A stretch of DNA of 64,000 nt from Aquilaria yunnanensis (Eukaryota; Streptophyta; Magnoliopsida; Malvales; Thymelaeaceae): positions 44,795,501 through 44,859,500 of the forward strand of contig CM077595.1 in NCBI GenBank assembly GCA_039654915.1. The letters run 5' to 3'. Below the pieces are notes generated by a model that made no database searches, had not been told where the DNA came from, and worked only from the letters and a program-made list of their open reading frames with translations. Position numbers and translations under genes: made by a program. Shown one piece after another: positions 59,800-64,000 of the stretch. Numbering within the stretch: position 1 is the stretch's first letter; each line of letters starts with the position of its first letter.

Positions 59800-60235
59800 G
59801 ATAGGCAAGACAAGCAATAGGTCTCTCCTCTCATTTTTTATTTTTGCTCTATATTTTGTACCTCGTCATTTGAACGTAATGGAATTTTCCCATTTTTTAT
59901 CCAAATCTCTGACTAAGTCCCCGATTGGTATGACTTCCGACGTTGTCTTTGTCCTTCAGCATTTAACCATATTTGGTGATGAGTTGTATTGTCCTTTAAG
60001 GATACTATCAAGGATTCATGACCTTAGTCCCTCTGATGGTTTCACAACCATCTTCGGTCAACCTTCTTTAAAAGACTCGCTTTTCAAAAATAGTTAAGTA
60101 CCTTTAGACCAACCATGTTCGATCGACCACCTTTGGTGAAAATTGTACAATACCACTCATGCATTTTTGGAAGCAACATCATTCGATTCAACTTCTTCAA
60201 CATCTTTTGCACAAGTTTTCCCTTGAAAATTTTTC
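59800..60235. other. Convergent 3' region between the Tat-2 antisense gene and integrase (right arm)
   Basis: Mirror of 15723-16158. No supported gene. Confidence 0.5.
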
Positions 60236-61161
60236 TAACTGTTAAATTTTTTCAAAGAGTCTAAATGCCATGTATTTTTCAATTCTTTACCTTCGGTCTC
60301 ATCAAGCTTATAGACTCCTGGCCGAACTTCCTTGAGGACCAAATAAGGCGCATCCCAATTTGCCCGAAGTACTCCATGGGATGGTGTTCGGGCTTCAAAT
60401 TCAGCCATTCGGAGAATGACGTCCCCTTTCTTGATTCTTTTACACTTGACATGCAAGTTTGTAGCAATGGCTACTTTCTGCTGAAAACCTTTTCTTTTAA
60501 GCTCTGCCATCACTTTATGCTCGTTAATCATATCCAACTTGGTTCTTAAATTGAGGTTGTTCCCTTCTTCATCGAACACGTGTATTCTAACAGATGGCTG
60601 TACAACCTCGATAGGGATAATGGCCTTTATGCTGATGATGAGCGAGAAAGTGTCTCACCTGTGGCCCTTTGAGGAGTTGTTCGGTAGCTCCACAACACGC
60701 TCGGAAGCTCTCCTGACCATTTTCCCTTTGCATCCTTCAACCTATTTTTCAGACCATCTTTTATCGTTCTATTGGACACTTTAACTTGTCCATTGCTCTG
60801 AGGATGGGAAACCGGGGTGAAGTGCAATTTTATCTGAGGTCAGCTGCAAATTCTTGGAAACCTTTATCAGTAAACTGGGAATCATTCTCCGCTATTATTA
60901 CCCTCGATACGCCAAATAAGCATTTGATTTTCTTCTAGAAAAATCTTTATATGTCATTTGCCGATTTACTGCTAAAGGCTCTACCTCGATCCACTTGGTG
61001 AAATAGTCTACTGTGACTACGCAAAACCTCACTCCTCCTATAGCTGTTGGGAGAGGCCCAATGAGGTCAATACCCCAAACAGGGAAGCGACAAGGATAGT
61101 TTGCAGAAGTTATTGCTTCTGAGGGTAGTCTCTGGATGGAACCGTGTCTCTAGCACTTGTC
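60236..61161 (-). pseudogene. Integrase fragment of Tat-2 (right arm)
   Basis: Mirror of 14797-15722. Same E-to-K change in the [12 protein letters not shown] stretch and same frame breaks. A few amino-acid differences from the left arm, such as RMAEFEA for LMAEFEA. Confidence 0.87.
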
Positions 61162-61383
61162 AGGACCCTACCTTAGTGCTTGGCTTATACCAAAAATGTA
61201 AGAAGAACACATTAACTACCATGAGGGACTCAAATGAAAATGTGGAAAGTGATGCATATGTGCAACCGAGAACTATCGGGTTTAAAATACACATGGGAAG
61301 TGGCTAAGTTGCTAATGGTGAGAAATAAATTTTAAGGGCCAATTTGAATGTTCTTTTAGGTGCTAATCTTGATACTAAGAGGC
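61162..61383 (+). repeat. LTR fragment between Tat-2 and Tat-3 (right arm)
   Basis: Mirror of 14575-14796. Starts TGTCAGGACCCTACC near 61158. Family not assigned. Confidence 0.4.
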
Positions 61384-62000
61384 ATGGCACTTCTCCTCGG
61401 GGGAGCAAGAAATTTACTTTCACCTTCGGCACCAAAGACAGTTGGCAAGGGTGGCAGAAGAAGTACTTCTTCATGGAGGTTGATAAGAAGTGGGTAGATC
61501 TCCCTGCTCAATGGGCTTCGGGTACCTTAGCCACAAATGTAGTAGACCTGAGGAAGCTTTTAACTTTAGAGCTCGAGCCTCAGTTTGAGGTGTTTGATAG
61601 CTATTTTTAGGTTGTCATAGATTGGTATGCCGAAGTTCCTCCGCGCTCTCTCTACCCCTTCCCCATTAGATGGAGCTTCATGACCGAAGAAGTACTTCGA
61701 GAACTCGGGATTGTTAAGGAGCATATCATTGACTTGGACATGCCAAAACCAGGTGTGGATGGGCAGAAGTCCTGGTTGGTCATGCTCCTTCGGGGCAAAC
61801 TTACATATTCGGTGCTTCTAAAGAATAAGCTCCTTTCTAGTTTGTTGTTTAGGATTTTTCTATACTTACACTGATTTTTTTTCTCTTTGCAAAGATGGGC
61901 AACAAGTCAACAGCGTTTTACAAGAGTCTTTCCTCAGTCAAGCCAAGAAGGGAGAACAATAGAAGAGAAAAGCACCAAAGAGGAAGAAGGTGCCTAATGG
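61384..62000 (+). pseudogene. Tat-3 antisense gene, N-terminal half fragment (right arm)
   Basis: Mirror of 13958-14574. Carries KKFTFTFGTKDSW, YFFMEVDKKWV and EEVLRELGIVKEH, then the intron with a lost donor, then a basic stretch up to the C LTR at 62001. Confidence 0.75.
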
Positions 62001-63241
62001 TGTTAGTGTTGAGCCCAGAAGCCAATCATGAGATGATTGCATTTTCTTGCACATTGAGTAATGATATTTTATGAAGGCATTAATCTAGCAATTATGTTTG
62101 TTGTTTTGTTTTTGTGTATCATAATAAACATAATTGTAACCCTAGAATAATGATATTCTCAAATGTCCCTGGTCTAGTATTATTGTGGAGCGGGTTGCAA
62201 TAATACATAACGACTAGCATATGTTGAGACTGATATGAGATATGTAGTCTACATATGGGCACAAGTTAGAGAACTTGTGTACTAGACCGACCCACCATGA
62301 GAACACTACATGGATCATTATATGAGTGTCATAAGTGATTCTCATAGTGATCATGGTATACGTAGTCCTTTGACCTAAGGCCATCAAGGTTCCCTACATG
62401 TGAGTCAAATACTTTGATACTTTCCTTTGTTGCTCATAACTGAGTGAACTTGAAGAAGGTCATTGGGTATGTCACATATCATGCAGAGGGATTTGTATGA
62501 TCGAGACAGGATTTGTCCCGCCTATGTAACGGGAGTGATATCTTCAGGCCCCTTGATAGAGTGAGACTTAAAAAATGCATGGCCATGCTCGGATGAGTTG
62601 ATATACGATATCAATGTCATCAGTTTAAGTTGGCCTACTCGGTAATCAAGAAACCAAAGATTGGGCTATACGAGAGTGACATAGTCCATGTCTCGTGCTT
62701 AGTCTTGATATCTTGGACAAAGGGACAATGGCATATATCTGTAATGATCATAAAGGTTTAGTCGAATCACCAACAATCTTGTCACTTGGGTACCAATGAT
62801 GTGTTGCTAGACACTGCTCATTGCTTATGATCATAAATGTGATTTATGATCATTGCCAATATGGTAAGAGCCTATTGGGTCACACACATAGAGCTATTTG
62901 GATCATTAGAGTGCATGGGCAAATTTTTTGGGTTATGGTTTCACAAGAATTTTGATTTAATAATGGCCCAAAAGTTGAGCCATCATTAAGCCCGAAATTG
63001 AAGCCTAATTGAATTAGGGCTTTGAAACCCATTAGGCCTGGAAGTTGAGTTTCACTATAAATATAACTTTTAGTGAGAAATTCATAGCTTCTTACCCTAG
63101 CCTCCCAAAAGGATGACCGCATTCTTCTCTTGGAACTCCTTGGAGGACGCAAGCTAACATTGTGAGCGCAAGAGAAACGCATCTATTGGAACGTGGTGGA
63201 AGCGTGGTGATCCAAAGAGGCTCGTGTGGATACCATAGAGA
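62001..63241 (+). repeat. C-family solo LTR (copy C1, right arm), truncated
   Basis: Mirror of 12717-13957. The last 174 or so bases present in the left arm are missing, and the sequence switches directly to the antisense gene after 'taccatagaga'. Confidence 0.88.
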
Positions 63242-64000
63242 TGAAGAGGGAAGGGCAAACAGATTCCCCCTAAGGTGTTGGATGTGAGTGAGTCTGATAG
63301 AGAAGGCACCAAACTCCGACCAGGTTTGTCTCTTAGCCAAGCATCTATGAGTTTGAGGTTTTTCGGTATTTTTGACCTTGTAGATGAATGGCTAAGAGAT
63401 AATGTTATAACAGAACTTTGGCATCACTTTGCAGATGAGCGAGCCCAAGCTCAATGGATGATGGAGCATGTTTGGGAGAGGGCTCTTCGGGCCTCAAATA
63501 TCCTGAAGGACAAAGTCCCGACGGATCCTTTCTGGACCTTCATGGAGGACATGGATCTATTTTCAGAAGATAGCCAGAAGATGGCCCCTCAGATGGTGAG
63601 AGGCATTATGACCAATGCCACATTCCAAACTCTGATGGAGGAGTGCCCAAACGAGGAGGTCCTTGCCACTCGGATGGCTGAGCACACTGCCAAAGTAAAC
63701 CTTATGCTTTAGGACCTAGAAAAATTCTGAGTCTCTATTGCTAGTGATCCACATTTTGACTCCTTCTCCTCATCTCCCTATTTTTTCCCTACTGTTGGTA
63801 TACAGTCCTTGATCTGAATTCAATCGGAGGAGAACTTGACTAAGACCAAGGAATTGTTTGCGAGCTCGGTCGTGAAGTATGGTGAGCTCAACAAAATCAC
63901 CAAGGAGGACTTGGCCAACCTTTCGTAGGAAATGTTGAGCAGCCGAAAGAAGCTAGCCGATGAGTTCACCTCCAAGATTTCCAACCTTGGCACGAAGGTG
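63242..64000 (+). pseudogene. Tat-3-type antisense gene, middle and coiled-coil part, running out of the window
   Basis: Open from about 63275 to 63712, with FFGIFDLVDEWLRDNVITELWHHF, a block FMEDMDLFSEDSQKM near 63538 and EECPNEEVLATRMAEHTAK. Then an intron-like interval to about 63795 and a coiled-coil start (KELFASSVVKYGELNKITKEDL) to the window end. It is the in-order continuation of the gene fragment at 61384-62000. The part of the gene between the two, which in the Tat-2 copy is a few hundred bases, is absent. It lies beyond the visible inverted repeat. Confidence 0.78.

Larger units (their letters stand above)
52040..61161 (-). mobile_element. Tat-2, right-arm copy
   Basis: Mirror of 14797-23911: 3' LTR at 52040-52769, antisense gene on the plus strand, nested E and C solo LTRs, integrase fragment. 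Confidence 0.88.
39563..63241 (-). repeat. Right arm of the giant inverted repeat (about 23.7 kb)
   Basis: Reverse complement of 12717-36391, with the same nested insertions and the same target-site duplications read on the other strand (CATAG, GACCA, CTTAC). Its two ends cut through LTRs. The D-family LTR lacks its first 500 or so bases at 39563, and the C-family LTR lacks its last 174 or so bases at 63241. Both are complete in the left arm, so the right-arm junctions are the novel ones or were trimmed later. Confidence 0.96.

Noticed and set aside
12717..63241. The palindrome as a sequencing or assembly artefact
   Set aside because: Not excluded without reads, but unlikely: the arms have many private substitutions and small indels, different truncation points, and a structured spacer. 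A fold-back read artefact would give near-identical arms without these.
1..64000. CRISPR array, tRNA or rRNA genes, bacterial operons
   Set aside because: No regularly spaced short repeats, no cloverleaf or rRNA motifs recognised; the PBS motif TGGTATCAGAGC is a tRNA complement, not a tRNA gene.

Overview
The window is a gene-poor block of plant nuclear DNA made almost entirely of nested LTR retrotransposons. Evidence for a plant: Ty3/gypsy Tat-lineage polyproteins with a second RNase H, chromovirus-type polyproteins, an initiator-Met-tRNA primer-binding site, long TG...CA LTRs, and TATA boxes and introns of plant form. I recognise no host protein gene, tRNA, rRNA or CRISPR array. A dicot is likely but not proven.

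The dominant structure is a very large inverted repeat. Positions 12717-36391 (left arm, about 23.7 kb) recur in reverse complement at 39563-63241 (right arm, about 23.7 kb), around a 3.2 kb spacer (36392-39562). Stretches I compared by eye differ by roughly 1% or less. Both arms carry the same nested elements with the same target-site duplications and mostly the same inactivating mutations. The duplication therefore came after the nesting and after the elements died.

Left flank (1-12716): a D-family solo LTR (begins before the window, ends 12408) is split by a complete but degenerate 10.9 kb Tat element (Tat-A, 298-11216, TSD GAGAG). Tat-A has gag-pol on the plus strand and, between integrase and 3' LTR, an antisense intron-containing gene of the 'gene 23 / putative gypsy-type transposon' kind with its own TATA box.

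Left arm, in order: a fragment of a second antisense gene (Tat-3) interrupted by a C-family solo LTR; a 5'-truncated Tat element (Tat-2: integrase, antisense gene, 3' LTR) whose antisense gene is split by an E-family solo LTR that itself holds a C solo LTR; a D-LTR fragment; a structurally complete 7.3 kb chromovirus (25314-32629, TSD CTATG, PBS TGGTATCAGAGC, CRM-like reverse transcriptase); the 3' end of a Tekay/Del-type chromovirus (integrase, chromodomain, start of its 3' LTR); and a complete D solo LTR (34412-36891, TSD GTAAG). The spacer carries the rest of that solo LTR, more Tekay-type LTR and a C solo LTR (37903-39293, TSD TATGT). The right arm repeats the left in reverse. The last 760 bases continue the Tat-3 antisense gene.

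No gene set here works as a pathway. What the layout suggests is a chronology (old Tat elements, then solo LTRs and chromoviruses, then the inverted duplication) and a potential to make long hairpin RNA, because LTR promoters in the left arm point across the spacer into the right arm.
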